This document shows positions 10,687-23,604 of a DNA stretch of 64,000 nucleotides, in pieces. The DNA comes from Hydra vulgaris (Eukaryota; Cnidaria; Hydrozoa; Anthoathecata; Hydridae). Location of the stretch: assembly GCF_038396675.1 (NCBI RefSeq), contig NC_088931.1, positions 76,545,501 through 76,609,500 on the forward strand, given 5' to 3'. Below the pieces are notes generated by a model, which did not search any database, had not been told where the DNA came from, and was given only the letters and a program-made list of their open reading frames with translations. The stretch's first letter is position 1; every line of letters begins with the position of its first letter. A program made the translations under genes and the position numbers.

Positions 10687-11114
10687 ATGAGTAAACGCAA
10701 TGCTACACAAAGTTTATTATCAAAATGGCTGGGCAAACGCCCGAAAAAGGAAATTACTAATGATATTTCTCCAAATTCGAGTTAATCAAATGTTGATATC
10801 GAAAAACTATCAAATTCTTCAGATCTACCTCAGTGTCTGCAAGCAATTAAAGATCAGAATAGTCAACCACCTATTAGGTAAGTACATCAATGAATGTGTG
10901 TAATGAATATACTACCGACGTTGGTTACTTTGTACTAAAAGAAACTGTATCAACTGTATAAAATTACTGATACTATGAAATATAAATTGGTATAAAACAT
11001 ACTTTTGTAGATTGAAAACATGGTTAAGATCAAGAATAGGCCAAAATCGATTAATGGGTTTGGCTTTGCTGCATGTTCACAGCCATATTATTATATCCAT
11101 TGATGATGTTGGTA

Positions 11115-11124
<10 letters not shown>
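10687..11124 (+). pseudogene. hAT transposase remnant: N-terminal exon plus C-terminal exon
   Basis: Exon 1 (10687-10877) reads MSKRNATQSLLSKWLGKRPK and so on, a basic start typical of BED/TTF-finger hAT proteins, but has a stop at 10783-10785. It ends AG|GTAAGT. Exon 2 follows TTTTGTAG at 11011 and continues the same phase into [20 protein letters not shown], the hAT C-terminal dimerisation region, until the (TA)n tract takes over at ~11120. The zinc-finger, catalytic and insertion domains are absent. The codon that begins the 3' open frame is TTG in mid-protein, not a start. Confidence 0.75.
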
Positions 11125-11325
<201 letters not shown>

Positions 11326-11519
11326 GTTAAACAAATATTTAATTCAATTTGATACTTTTGTTTTTATTTATTTACGCGAAACGCGAATGAGTAAAAGGAA
11401 CAAAGCTATAGGCAATCAACTGTAAATTATTTTTAGTTAGTATAGAAGAAAAATTAGTTTCGCCCTTTCCCACTCCCCCCCCCCCTCTCCCCCATGGTCT
11501 CAACTCAAATACGGTCTTG

Positions 11520-14095
11520 TTTAGTATATAGGGAAGTTTTGTTTTCTGTCAATGTCTTCTTGTGAACATTCACATATACAATAAAATTGACTGAACAGGT
11601 CATCTATCATTATATCGTGAATGGTATGTCTGACTGAAATGAGCTCGCTCTGATAATTCAACACAGTTTTCTACAAAATTATTCAATGTGGCTTCTTCAA
11701 AAAGCATTATATTTGTTGTTGTTTTTTCAATTTCAAATCTTCAAGGCCGACAATATAAACTAAACAAAGTTTCATGGGTTTCTCCACCAGTAAGAGTTTT
11801 TCTAACTTAAGTTGATAAAAAATATTAATTAGTGATCATACAACAAATTTTTATTTTACAAACTTATTATTATAATACCGACTATGAATACAAATAAGGA
11901 CTGAAAACCAATTATCTATTTATGGAAAAAAGAGGCAAAATATTTATGGTGCATGGCTATTTACATACATTGAGCAGTAGATTTACATAAGCAAATTTTT
12001 GGAGGATATTGGAGGATAGTTTATCTGATACCTAAGTAAAGGTTGAGTATAAACAAAAATTAAAAAACTTACATTCCACTTACATTAAACTTTTATAAAA
12101 AGTCTGAATAAAAAAAAAAGTTAATTCAAACAATATAATTTAAAACTTCAGTAAAATTAATTTAAAACAATTGTAGCATATAAAAGTTTATCAAAATTAT
12201 TAAAAAAGTAGCTTTTTAAAGCACTTGTCATATTTATGCGTCAATAATCGCATAAAATAACACTTCAATCAATATTTAAATAGATATTTCCTCTAATAAG
12301 TTTTCCTTACCAATGTTGCTTGTTACTAGTGCTATTTTTATGGTCAAAGCAAAAAAAAAAAGCATTTTGAGAAGCCTCTCAAAAGATTACGTAATGCTAG
12401 GTCAATTAAATATTGACAAACAAGACGGTGCTAATTGTGCGTGAAAGTGTGCGAGTACGGAGGTCAATAAACATACTTTAAGCGAATAATGTTCATGCCA
12501 AGCATGAGATAAAAATGTTTGCATATAACATTTGAACCAGAAATTTTTAAATTGTTACTTAACCGCTGATTTTTTTGCCATTGTCTAATGTCTTGTATAT
12601 ATTTTATTTATTTCTTTACACTTGATAGCAAAATTAGAAAGGAAAAATATAACCGGTTAGTCAAATTTCGGAAAGCAATCTATTTTGACAATATTTTCGC
12701 TAGATTTTTTTTTTACATGTTATTTTGCACGACAAGCTACTATTAAGCTTTTATTAACACGAGGTTAATAGGGTAAGTATAAATTCAAAACAATGTTTCC
12801 ATTAATACTATCAAAAAAAAAAAAAAAACGCTTTATTTGATTTTAGTAATTTAAAAGCATATTTCAACTCCTTAAAAGTTAATTTAAAAGAGTAACAATG
12901 TGACCTTAGAGGAAAGAACACGTTTTGAAATTAGAATTCTTTGATTAGCTTTGTGCCAACAGTTACAAAACAATTGATGCTTAGCTTATTGATTAAACAA
13001 AATGTTTATATTTATTTTAAGTTCTTTATTATTATTAACATTATTTATTTTATTTTTGTTGGTTTGTATTTAAACTTTTAGAATTTTTATTATTAAATTT
13101 AAAAATTTTCGTACTGTGTGATTTTGCTTGTATTATTTTTGTTGCTATTTTCCTTTACAACTTTTGTATTTTTACTTATTATTTATACTTATTATTTTTA
13201 CTTATTATTTATTTATTTATTATTTATACTTATACCAAAATAACTTACAATTGTTGGCACATTTTAAAGTTTTGATTTTAAAGTTTAAACATTTAAGGTT
13301 TAAAGATTTTGGTTATAAAGTTTTGATGCACAAATTCAGACAAATTAGTCTTGTATTTATATTTATATTTCAATTAACAAAAGAATTAATGTGATTGTTT
13401 TTCCACCAAAAGTCAATGAAAAACAAGCAGAATCAAGGTTACATATAGCTCTGTATAAATAAGTTCAGAACTTATTTTAATATAGAGCGTAGTATACGTA
13501 ATATGCATATTGTATATTTTAATTGTATAATACAATCTAGGCTAAAATTTGCATACCAGATTAAAAAATTTGCATACCATATACGTATTATGAATAAAAT
13601 ATCTAGTAAAATAAAAACTATTCCTAATATTATTATTATATATTAATGATATTATTAATATTTTTAATATAATTAATATTATTAATATAAGTTGTCTTGA
13701 AAAGAAAGGTTATGTAAACAAGCAAAAAAAGAAGAAATTTTTATTTGTACATTTTTAAGTCTTATGCGATGTGATTACATGCACAAAAGTTGAAATTACT
13801 TAGATTTTAAAGAAGAAAACGACAATAGGAACAAAATGACAAAAAAGTCTCAAAATTTGCAAAAACAAAAACTTCTTGCAAAAGACGCCAATACTCAGCG
13901 AGAGGTTATTTACAGAAACCAAAAAAAAAGGCAATTAAACTGAGAAAATGTTATTGTCTGATTTGATAAACTTCTTAGATCAACAAATATTCAGAACAAG
14001 TCGAAGTGATTCGCAGCTATTAGAGCGTTTTTTGATTAAAATTTTAAAATAAATGGCTAAAAAAATAAATAAAACTAATTTTTCTAAAACTTTCA
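11520..14095. other. No gene seen
   Basis: AT-rich DNA with A/T homopolymers and weak ATT/TAT repeats near 13170-13220 and 13620-13690. Open frames such as 13128-13394 are low-complexity (FYLLFILIIF) and lack support. Confidence 0.4.
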
Positions 14096-14453
14096 CAGTG
14101 TTATGCGGATATATATAATAAGTTATGCGGAAATATAAATTAATTTATGCAAAAATAAAAATAAAGTTGTGCGGAAATAAAATAAGAAAATCAAAATCAG
14201 TAAATATAAATATGAAAATATGAAGCAAAACTCAAGCAGTCAATCAAACTCAAAACTCAAGAGTTTATTTAATAAATTACAGGGTTTTTGTAAATTCTTA
14301 TTTTAATTTCATATTTCCTTATTTATATTTTCTTATTTTGATTTTTCTGTTTGCGCATTTTAAAATTTATATTTCTGCATAATTTAATTTATACTTTCAC
14401 TTATATTAATTTAGAGTTTTGCAAAACTTAATTTTTATTTCCGCATAACCCTG
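14096..14453. mobile_element. MITE with CAGKGTTATGCGG termini
   Basis: Left CAGTGTTATGCGGA (14096) and right TCCGCATAACCCTG (to 14453) are inverted. The homology continues inward as diverged arms rich in TGCGGAAATA. TA follows the right end, CA precedes the left. The termini resemble the Tc1-like element at 34.5 kb (CAGRGTTAT), so a non-autonomous Tc1/mariner relative is likely. Confidence 0.65.
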
Positions 14454-14460
14454 TAAAGGT

Positions 14461-14620
14461 GAGTTTCCACTCATCCGTTTTTCCACGGGATAAGGAAGGG
14501 AAAAATAACTACGTGAGCATGCGTAGTGTTCCTTCGGACAAATTAAAACTTATACTACACATGCCCACGTGACTATTTTTCTCTATCCCCATCCCATGAA
14601 AATCAGATGAATAGAAACTT
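14461..14620. mobile_element. 160-bp foldback MITE, AGTTTCNAYTCATC termini
   Basis: AGTTTCCACTCATC at the left and GATGAATAGAAACT at the right are inverted. The arms extend ~70 bp inward with mismatches (ACGTGAGCATGCGTAGT against ACTACACATGCCCACGT). It lies eight bases after the previous MITE. Confidence 0.75.
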
Positions 14621-15825
14621 AACTTAATAAGCAAAACACTCTTTTTTTGAATAATGATAATGATCCAGGCAAAAATCTATTTGAAGACGTCTCTAACTAT
14701 TTTTTTATTAAGGAAATGTTTAAACTTTAGCATACGTCACAAATGATATTTTCAAAAATAGCTTTAAAAATACGTAGAATGGAAAAAAAAAAAAAGTAAG
14801 TTTCAATTAAGACTAAAAAATATGTTTTTAATTTAGAATCATATGCTTAATAAAAATGAATAAATTTCATAAAAAAGCCGAACCACAAACTTAAGATGAT
14901 GGCATTAGTGAAGTCTATGCTTTTATTCATATCTCTACTCCTAAAAAGTAGGTCTTAGCATTTGATATGAAAGTTGTAAATCATTAATTATATGGTTAAT
15001 TCGATATTGAATAATTAACCACGTTTAACAAAAATTTCGAAGGAAAACGCTTTAAAAACTACTCTATAATGGTCAATTTTTATATCTGGTTTTGCAAAAA
15101 ATAAAAAGAGAAAAACAAAGAACAATAAGAATAAAAGGTTACTTCGTGAATATAATATGATAATGAATCTTAGTATTACTTATATATGTTGATATATAAA
15201 TGAAAAAAAAAATGTATAAAAGTTACAAGAACCAGTGTGAAAAACTTAAAAAACTAAAAAAAAACCATTATCTCATATCAAAACTTGAACTTTGAAATAA
15301 CAAAAAAAACTTGGGATTTAATAATAATGGTTGGGATTTAATAATAATGGAAGTAAAATAATGGACGATAAATATAAAAAATGATAAATATATTGGTGAC
15401 GAAAGTCGATGAAAAAATAGTAACTACGCAAAATTGTAACTATAGTAACTACGCAAAATTGATAATCAATGAGCAAAAAGTATTAATACTTTTTTTGTAA
15501 ACATCGGAAATTTAGCAAATAAAAAAAACTAAAGAAAAAAATATTTTCAAATTATGCATTTAATAAGTGGATATTGTAATGGATGAATCATGCATTTAAC
15601 AAGTGGATATTGTAATGGATAAATCATATCGTGATATTTTGACATTTTAATTATATACCTATTTCAGTAAACATCTAATTAAATACGTATTTTCAATACT
15701 TTTATACTTTTCAAAATTTCTAGAACAAATAATCCATTATAGACTTTACAACTACCCTTATAAATTATAAAGTTTTTAATAATAATCAGTACTTATTTAG
15801 AAAGAGTCACTCAAATTAACATGCA
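14621..15825. other. No gene; two short tandem duplications
   Basis: Contains a 20-bp tandem copy TTGGGATTTAATAATAATGG near 15320-15350 and a ~38-bp tandem copy containing AAGTGGATATTGTAATGGAT near 15555-15635. No coding signal. Confidence 0.5.
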
Positions 15826-16865
15826 GTAATTAAATTAGTAAAAAATATTTTAAACGAATTTAAAGCACACAATGAACTTTTTGGACTCCTATTGACCTCT
15901 CAAAAGCTTTTGATATTGCAAAATGTACTTCTCTACTAATTTTTAAAACTTTGTTTTAATTAAAAACTATGTAGTAAAACTTGCACAAGTTTAAAAAAAA
16001 TTACTTGCGGCGTTTTCTAATGTTCTAATATATCTCCTTTATTTTTTATTAGTTGATTTAATTATATTTACTTATGCCTACACAACAGGAACAATGCTTC
16101 TCACGGACGTCCGATGGACGTGATACGTCCGATGACGATCTTGCCTGCTGGGGCTAAATATCTTTTTTTTTTTTGTAATAACATTCAAAATTTTTACACC
16201 CAATCTTAACACTGTGAATAAGAAACTTAAGAAAAAAACAAGCTCGATAAATGATTTAAAGATAAATAAACTCTATTTGAATACGGTTAAATGTAGCTCC
16301 ATCATTTTTTTAAAATATTTTATTTTCGACATCACGTCCTTAAAACTTTTTTAATATTTGAATTACAGTTACACAACATAATTACAAATTACATTACAGC
16401 TATACAAACAAAATTATAAACATTTAACATTGAAATTACAACGATCATTTTGTATTAAGTTCCTAGGGGAAATACTCGATGAAGAAAGAATATATTAATT
16501 CAGTTAAAAATAAAGTTAAATAAATAAAAAAACTTAACGAAATCCGAAGGAATGGTAAATCTGAAACTTAAAAAAAGGTAAATTTTTGATGACAAAAATC
16601 AAATGTTTTTGGATACAACATCAGTTAGCACTTTTGTAGTCCACAAAATATTTTAGGCCAGCAGACACCTTGTCTTTGAATGTGTAACTCTGGTTACTAA
16701 TGTTAATCAAACAATTTTAAAACAACAAGAGAATACAACATGTTTTCGACAATAAATTTGATTTTAATGATTTTGATTCAATGGTTTCATAAAATTACAA
16801 AAAAGAGAATTTTAGAAAACTTCTTGTTCAACTTAAAATTGATTGTTACAGTTTGGTTTTGAGCA
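15826..16865 (+). pseudogene. LINE RT remnant (copy 1 of a pair)
   Basis: The plus strand reads AVIKLVKNILNEF then FWTPIDLSKAFDIAK (RT motif A) at ~15828-15940. A later RT thumb-like piece KFLGEILDEE lies at ~16460-16490. A 3' region follows that is clearly homologous to 28.4-28.8 kb. Between RT pieces lies a GGACGTCCGATGGACG-type insert (~16090-16150), also found in a different form at 27.6 kb. Heavily broken by stops. Confidence 0.7.
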
Positions 16866-17343
16866 CCTTTTTTTCTTTACATCAATTTCTAGAGCTTTTT
16901 TATATTCATCTACTCTCAACGTATGAATCAAAATTTTTTGAAAGCTATTAGTTTCTATTTTGAAGAACATTTGTCAAAAGCCTGAAAAGTCATTTTGGTT
17001 ATTTTTTACCAAAACCCTTTTAGGCCTTACAATCATGTCTGTTAAAGACATATTTTTATAAGCCTTTTTTACGCTCGGTAAGGTTTTTTTTTTACAAGTT
17101 CATCCTCTCCTTTTTTTTTCTTGAGCCGTTCTGTCACCAAAGCTGCACAAGAGTTTGAATTGTCTTGTATCCAAACTCAGTTTATTTTTAAATTCAAGTT
17201 CATTTTCTGAAAAAAGTTATTTTCACCTTTTTAATATTATTACAACGTGATTGTAATTAAATTTTTAGTTTCATAACTTGCGAGGAGTCAATTAATTTTT
17301 ACTTGGATTCATTTATAAAACACTAATTGTATTTTTAAAAGCA

Positions 17344-17426
17344 GAAAATGTTAGTCATGAACACAAGGTACACTTAGTCATAAACACAAGGTGCACTTAG
17401 TCATGAACACAAGGTGCACTTATCAT
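17344..17426. repeat. ~27-bp tandem repeat, three copies
   Basis: Three copies of GAACACAAGGTGCACTTAGT with one-base differences, joined by CAT. Confidence 0.85.
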
Positions 17427-17914
17427 AAAACAATTATTTTTATAAAACTTTCTTTGAAATCTTTTGACATAAAAACAATGTTATTATATTTTTTGCTTTT
17501 TTCATTGATAAAATGAAAATATGTTTTATATTTTTAACAGCATTTTCGAAATTTTTTGTACTTTTTTTTCAAAAGTTCAAAATTAGAACTCTAACTAATA
17601 TATAAAAGTATAAATAAAGTTGAAAAGATAGAGACGCAGAAATAAACAGCGGGGCATAACGATACAGTTATACCTGTAGCCTTATATGATCAGCTAAAAA
17701 TCATTTTCTTTAAAAGAAATTTTTTTGATAAAACATTTTAGATTGTAGTGCTTCATCATTGAAAAAAAAAATTAATTTTAGAATTACCAAAATGCATTAA
17801 AGTACCAAATTACATCATTAAGTTTGCGGAAAACAAAAAATTTGCGTATATCTTAAGCGATACATCGACAAGAGATTCTTAAACTATAGCTAATACTTTC
17901 AGACAGTATTTTTT

Positions 17915-18546
17915 AATCCCCTTTTAGAATCTGATTTTTTATCCTCTTTTAGAATCTGATTTTTCATCCTCTTTTAGAATCTGATTTTTCATCCTCTTTT
18001 AGAATCTGATTTTTCATCCTCTTTTAGAATCTGATTTTTCATCTTCTTTTAGAATCTGATTTTTCATCCTCTTTTAGAATCTGATTTTTCATCCTCTTTT
18101 AGAATCTGATTTTTCATCCTCTTTTAGAATCTGATTTTTCATCTTCTTTTAGAATCTGATTTTTCATCCTCTTTTAGAATCTGATTTTTCATCTTCTTTT
18201 AGAATCTGATTTTTCATCCTCTTTTAGAATCTGATTTTTCATCCTCTTTTAGAATCTGATTTTTCATCCTCTTTTAGAATCTGATTTTTCATCCTCTTTT
18301 AGAATCTGATTTTTCATCCTCTTTTAGAATCTGATTTTTCATCCTCTTTTAGAATCTGATTTTTCATCCTCTTTTAGAATCTGATTTTTCATCTTCTTTT
18401 AGAATCTGATTTTTCATCCTCTTTTAGAATCTGATTTTTCATCTTCTTTTAGAATCTGATTTTTTGTCCTCTTATAGAATCTGATTTTTTTATCCTCTTT
18501 TAGAATCTGATTTTTTTATCCTCTTTTAGAATGTGATTTTTTTTAA
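17915..18546. repeat. 25-bp minisatellite, about 25 copies
   Basis: The unit TTTTAGAATCTGATTTTTCA plus TCCTC is repeated head to tail. Most units end CATCCTC; several end CATCTTC. The outermost units on both sides are more diverged (TTTTATCC, TTTTGTCC), as expected of an array growing from the middle. Confidence 0.95.
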
Positions 18547-19174
18547 ATATCTGGAATTGAACTTTTTGAAAAGTAGTAGTTTCAGTAAAATGACTTTGCG
18601 GGGCATTTCGGGACAGGTTATTTATATAACTGACTATACATTTATCACCATTTTTTTTACAATTTTATGATTTTTTTAAATCTAAAATATTATTTTTCCT
18701 CATTTAAAAAAGCAATATTAGTGATAAATTCAAAGAATAAAAGCTTCTGATACATATGGAAAACTTAAATTTCCTCTATATTGGCATATTGCTTAGAAGG
18801 CAGCTCATCAAAATGTTGCCAGATAGTTTCAGGATTAATTTTTGAGTGATTTATACGATCCATAATATTTTTATAATAAAACACAAAAAGCTTTTTTTAT
18901 TTTAGTTGATGTCTTTTTTTATTGTGTATGGGTGTATGCGCGTGTAGTTTGTATGAGTATGTTACTTTTTTGAGAATTTAAAGTTTGAACATTTTTAAAT
19001 GATAAAATGCTTCCATTTTTTATCACTTTTAAAGGATTGCAATTAAAGAATAACTACTTCTTTCAAACTGCCCCGTTTTGCTCTAACCACTAACAAAATA
19101 TAAAAGTTTTGCTCTAACCACAAAATATAAAATTTTTGCTAGTCTAGAGTTTACGACAAATCAACGACAAGTCT
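18547..19174. other. No gene seen
   Basis: AT-rich DNA with one short tandem copy of GTTTTGCTCTAACCAC near 19075-19125. Confidence 0.4.
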
Positions 19175-19215
19175 AAAGCTACGACAATCATAGTAACTAT
19201 GATTGTCGTAGCTTT
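19175..19215. repeat. Perfect 20-bp palindrome, 1-base loop
   Basis: AAAGCTACGACAATCATAGT and its exact complement flank a single base. Confidence 0.9.
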
Positions 19216-19361
19216 TTTTGGAAAGTTGTTTTTGTTTTTTTGTTTTTTTATTTTCTTATATCAATGAGTTTTAGGAAATTTATAAAAAACAGTGTTAATT
19301 ATGATTACTGATGACGTTGATCCACAACTTTTGTTTTTTAGGTGTCCCTATATGCCCTACC

Positions 19362-19537
19362 CTACTTTAAGTGCTCCAAGAAGTCCTAACAGTCTTATTG
19401 CAGAGCACCACGAAATAGCATTTAACCAGAAAGTTCACGCCTTCTTCTGTACAAATGATGCATATAAGGCCAGAGCTGGCTTCAAAACATGAACCTCCAC
19501 TTCTGAAGCCAGAACTTTAACCACTACTCACAGCTGC
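19362..19537 (-). mobile_element. tRNA-derived SINE, family A, copy 1
   Basis: Read on the minus strand it starts GCAGCTGTGAGTAGTGGTTA, runs through AGTTCTGGCTTCAGAAG and a B-box-like GGTTCATG, and ends CTCTGCAATAAGACTGTTAG. It aligns to the better-preserved copy at 27961. The A and B boxes are degraded. Confidence 0.75.
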
Positions 19538-20020
19538 GTTAAACGTTTATTTTTTAAATCTTATAGAATTTTTAAAAAATTGGATATCGTTTTAGTTTCG
19601 GGAAAAATTTTCAATGCAGCATTTTTTTTCTATAATTTTGTGACGATTCGGAAGTTACAACATCTGAAATTGTTAAAAAAGAAATTGGAATCAAGTATGC
19701 AATAAATATGCGTAATAAAGTGCCGAAATATTAATTTAATAGTCGACAATTTTCTTTCTATTAATAAAGTTCTTGATGGATTTAAACTTGATATTGGAAA
19801 TATGGTAGCTTCTGTTTTAAGAATCCTAAATAAATTAGCTTAGCTGCATTTTTTTGTTATTCTGCTGTAAAAATGTATAATTACTAAACTAACTAGTCAA
19901 AAACGTGTAGAAGTCAACTCTTATAATTTAAAAAAATAACACTCCACAGCTGTAGACTGTGTTAAAACTCTAGAAGATATCATTAATGCAACAAGAATTT
20001 TATTATTTTTCAAAGTTGTG
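19538..20020 (-). repeat. Dispersed repeat, partner of 29518-30340
   Basis: Several stretches match the 29.5-30.3 kb region in the same order, for example ATATGGTAGCTTCTGTTTTA against AGATGGTAGCTGCTATTTTA, and the shared AATAACACTCCACA phrase. The 29-kb copy has roughly 350 bp extra in the middle. Both copies begin at a family A SINE head, so the pair may be one larger element. Strand follows the SINE. Confidence 0.65.
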
Positions 20021-20034
20021 TTAAAAAAGAGAAT

Positions 20035-20265
20035 CCCAGTGAAAAATAAAACCGCGTCCCACATGGGTTCCGCGTGGGTTCCGTGTGGGATTGATGGGAT
20101 TTACGTGGGACGGATTTTCCCATGTGGTATCCGTATGGAAATTTGTCATCTTAAACCCATGTGGGTAATCTTACATGGGTTACATGTGAGAACCGTATGG
20201 TATTTACACACATGGGAAATCCCACGTGGGTTTCATGTGGGATTTGCATGGGAATTAATTTGAAA
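20035..20265. repeat. CCCATGTGGG-rich element end (left)
   Basis: Starts CCCAGTGAAAAA and is packed with near-palindromic CCCACATGGG / CCCATGTGGG words in both orientations. The same words and the inverted terminus TTTTTCACTGGG occur at 26.9-27.38 kb. Confidence 0.7.
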
Positions 20266-21375
20266 GCTGGAAACTAAAAAAAAAACTTTTTAAAAAAAAC
20301 TAAATAAAAATTTTTAAATCAACATTGCATTGCGTTACGTTTATATTGTGTGAAAATATTTTTAGTATGTAAGTACCACGAATAATGTTTATCTTTCTTT
20401 ATAGAAATAAGATTAAGATTTGTGCAAATAGACGTATTATTAGGATAATATAATAGTTATTTGAATATAGATCTTGAGTATATTATCTGCAAACAATTAA
20501 CTGATGAAAGTTCAAATGTTGTCAAAAACCAAGCATGCATGCATGAGACACTACAGTGTCCCACAAAGAAATGCAGGTTTGAAAGTCAAAGAATTCCCAA
20601 TTTTCTTTGTTAAAAAAGAAAAAAATAGGGTGGTGGTGGTGGGGGAGATAAGTTTCTGTAACTTTTTTTATGCTCCAAAACTTTTAACTTTAGATATAAT
20701 AAGGTCCTTATGACTTAAGGGACTTACAAACTACATGAGGAACAAAAACAAGATATTAACAGAAACTTTTCAATTTTAAATCTGGAGTACCACAGTGTTA
20801 TTGGGAATAAAGCCTCTGGGTCCAGTTTTAAAAGTAATATAATCTAAAGTAATGTTTAAATAAAATAGTATACTTTAAAATGCATATAGTTATACATATA
20901 ACTCCTGATATAGTTATACATATAACTCCTGATATAGTTATACATATAACTCCTGATAGTTAACTATATCTATAACTAGTTATACATATAATTTGTTATG
21001 GAAACTTATTTTTTAAGGTTATGCTTGAACAAATTAGTACCAATTAATTCAAATTTAAGATTTAGTTAAAGTTCAAGTTAAAGTTCTTATTTATTCATTG
21101 TTTTTGTTAATTTTATATTTATTTGTTCAAATTTGTTAATTAGTACTATTTCTTACTACAGTAAGAATGTTTATCATTGTTAAACGTGACTTTATTTGTT
21201 AATTTTATTTTCAACATATTTTGACAACACCCTTTACATTTTAAATGAGACAGCTTTACTTTTCTATTGATGTTAAATTTATTACGTTTCGATAACTCAG
21301 ATTGTATCCTAACTGAATTATTGTAAGGTTTGTAGGGGTTTGTTGTATATCAAATGGTGTTTTAAATAAAGTAAA

Positions 21376-21376
<1 letters not shown>

Positions 21377-21462
<86 letters not shown>
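21377..21462. repeat. (TA)n at inner edge of left arm
   Basis: Pure TA run directly after AAATAAAGTAAAAATAA. Confidence 0.9.
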
Positions 21463-21469
<7 letters not shown>

Positions 21470-21474
<5 letters not shown>

Positions 21475-22461
21475 CAACATGAAAACAATAAAATTGATAC
21501 AAAATTTCACTTTAAAACGAATACCATTAACATTGTGATGATAATAGCATTAGGAAACTAGTATTTATGTAATAATATTATACTATAAATAAATAGTTTT
21601 TTAATTCATTTTATAAAATAGAGACTGACAACTGATAATTAATGGAAATAAATACAAATTATAAAAATCATGTAAACTTCATTTATTATTTCTAAATACT
21701 ATATTAATGTTAGTCTACAAAGTTAAAATCAATTTAGAGCATTGTTATTAGTTCTTTTGCGATTCGCACTTCCACTTCTGTCTCTCAAATTTATAGAATA
21801 GGTGGTCAAAGCTTGCTCAATACGTAGGTTCTCAGCATAACAATGCTTTTTTCTTACACTTTCTAAAGAGAAATATGGCAAATTGATTACTTATTTTACC
21901 TAAATCATAGGATCATCTATGCATAATGATGTCAGATGATGACCTGGTTTATTGAACACCTTCACCCTTTATCAAACTCAGTCAATTTTTTGCCATCTCC
22001 CATTGAAAATGATGTCAGTTTTTGTTATCGTATTATGATGGTATATCTGAATTGTTAATATAATATAAAAAATGCATATACCATCAATTTTTTTCTGGTT
22101 CAATTATACATTTATTCTCAACAGTACTAAAAGTAAAAAAAAAAACACAAATTGTTCTTTCAGATAAGCAAGCTAGTTTCTGAATTTAAATTGTTTTTCT
22201 GATGATCCTCTACAGTTTTAAGCAACAAAAGCAAGAAGTTTTTAGACCACATTGTTGGTGTAAATACCTCTAAAACCTGCTCATAGCTAGCATAAATTGT
22301 TTTACTTTTTTTTAAATATAAAAATTTACTTTTTTTTTTAATTCAATTTTTTAATTGACATTATTTTGGTCTCAACATTCCCTCCCCATTGTTAATTATT
22401 GTTAAACTCACACTGCCCCTCTATCTACTGGCATCATTTATGGATGATCCCATAGCCTAAA

Positions 22462-22465
<4 letters not shown>
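21470..22465. other. Centre of the inverted duplication
   Basis: About 1 kb of single-copy AT-rich sequence between the arms, with no recognisable ORF or family. Confidence 0.4.

Positions 22466-22543
<78 letters not shown>
22466..22543. repeat. (TA)n at inner edge of right arm
   Basis: Pure TA run directly before ATTTTTACTTTATTTACAAC, mirroring the left arm. Confidence 0.9.
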
Positions 22544-22549
<6 letters not shown>

Positions 22550-23396
22550 TACTTTATTTACAACACCATTTGATATACAACAAATTCTTACAAAGCTTAC
22601 AATAATTCAGTAAAATTCAATCTGAGTTATTGAAACGTAATAAATTTAACATCAATAGAAAAGTAAAGCTGTCATCATTTAAAATGTAAAGGGTGTTGTC
22701 AAAATATGTTGAAATTAAAATTAAGTTACTAATAAAATCACGTTCAACAATGATAAATATTCTTACTGTAGTAAGAATTAGTACTAGTTAACAAATTTGA
22801 AATAATAAATATAAAATAGTGAAAAAACAATGAACAAATAAGAACTTGAACAAAATTTTGAATTTGAATTAATCGGTACTAATTTGTTCAAGCATAACCT
22901 TAAAAAATAAGTTTATATAATAAATTTTATGTATAACTAGTTATACATATAGTTAACTATCAGGAGTTATATGTATAACTGCATGCATTTTAAAGCATTT
23001 TATTTAATTTATATATTACTTTAGATCATATTACTTTGAATACTGGACCCAGCGACTTTATTCCTAATTACACTGTGGTACTCCAGATTAAAAATTGAAA
23101 AGTTTCTATAAATATCCTGTTTTTGTTCCTCAATTTACTTCGTAAGTCCCTTAAGTTTTATGAACCTTATTATATATAAAGTTAAAAGTTTTGGAGCCTA
23201 AAAAAAATTACGGAAACCTCCCTATCTCCCCCCTTTTTTAATATTTTTTTTTAATAAAGAAAATTTGACTTTCAAATCACCATTTCTTTGTGGGACACTG
23301 CAGTGCCCCATGCATGCATGCTTGGTTTTTGACAACATTTGAACTTGCATCATTCAATTGTTTGCAGATAATATACTCAAGAACTATATTCAAATA

Positions 23397-23431
23397 TCAT
23401 ATGAACATGTTAGAGAATGTTCATATGATAT
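23397..23431. repeat. Short palindrome at outer edge of right arm
   Basis: ATCATATGAACAT and its complement flank an 8-9 base loop exactly where homology to the left arm stops. Confidence 0.7.
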
Positions 23432-23604
23432 TTGAGCATCACAAATTTAATAATATTGTTGTGATATGTTATATAAATAATACCATAATAGATTATGATA
23501 TGAAAATAAGATAGGATATAAAGGCAATGATCAAAGAATAAAGTTACTTATAGAAATTTAGATGTTTGTTTATTAGTTTCAGAATATTATATTATGTGTG
23601 ACCG

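Larger units (their letters stand above)
20459..23403. repeat. Large inverted duplication, ~0.9-kb arms
   Basis: The left arm (20459-21376) and right arm (22545-23403) are inverted copies, roughly 90% identical by eye. Shared landmarks include CCAAGCATGCATGCATG, GTGTCCCACAAAGAAATG and TTTTGACAACACCCTTTACA. The left arm has three tandem copies of AGTTATACATATAACTCCTG where the right has one. Each arm ends inward in a (TA)n tract. The phrase TCTGGAGTACCACAG in both arms could encode SGVPQ of an RT, but the frame dies at once. Confidence 0.85.

Noticed and set aside
13128-13394. 88-residue hydrophobic frame
   Set aside because: Low-complexity TTTAT/TTATT translation; resembles membrane segments only by base composition.
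17915-18546. CRISPR-like array
   Set aside because: Units are contiguous 25-bp copies with no unique spacers; the host is a eukaryote.
19292-19492. 66-residue frame
   Set aside because: Antisense to a family A SINE.
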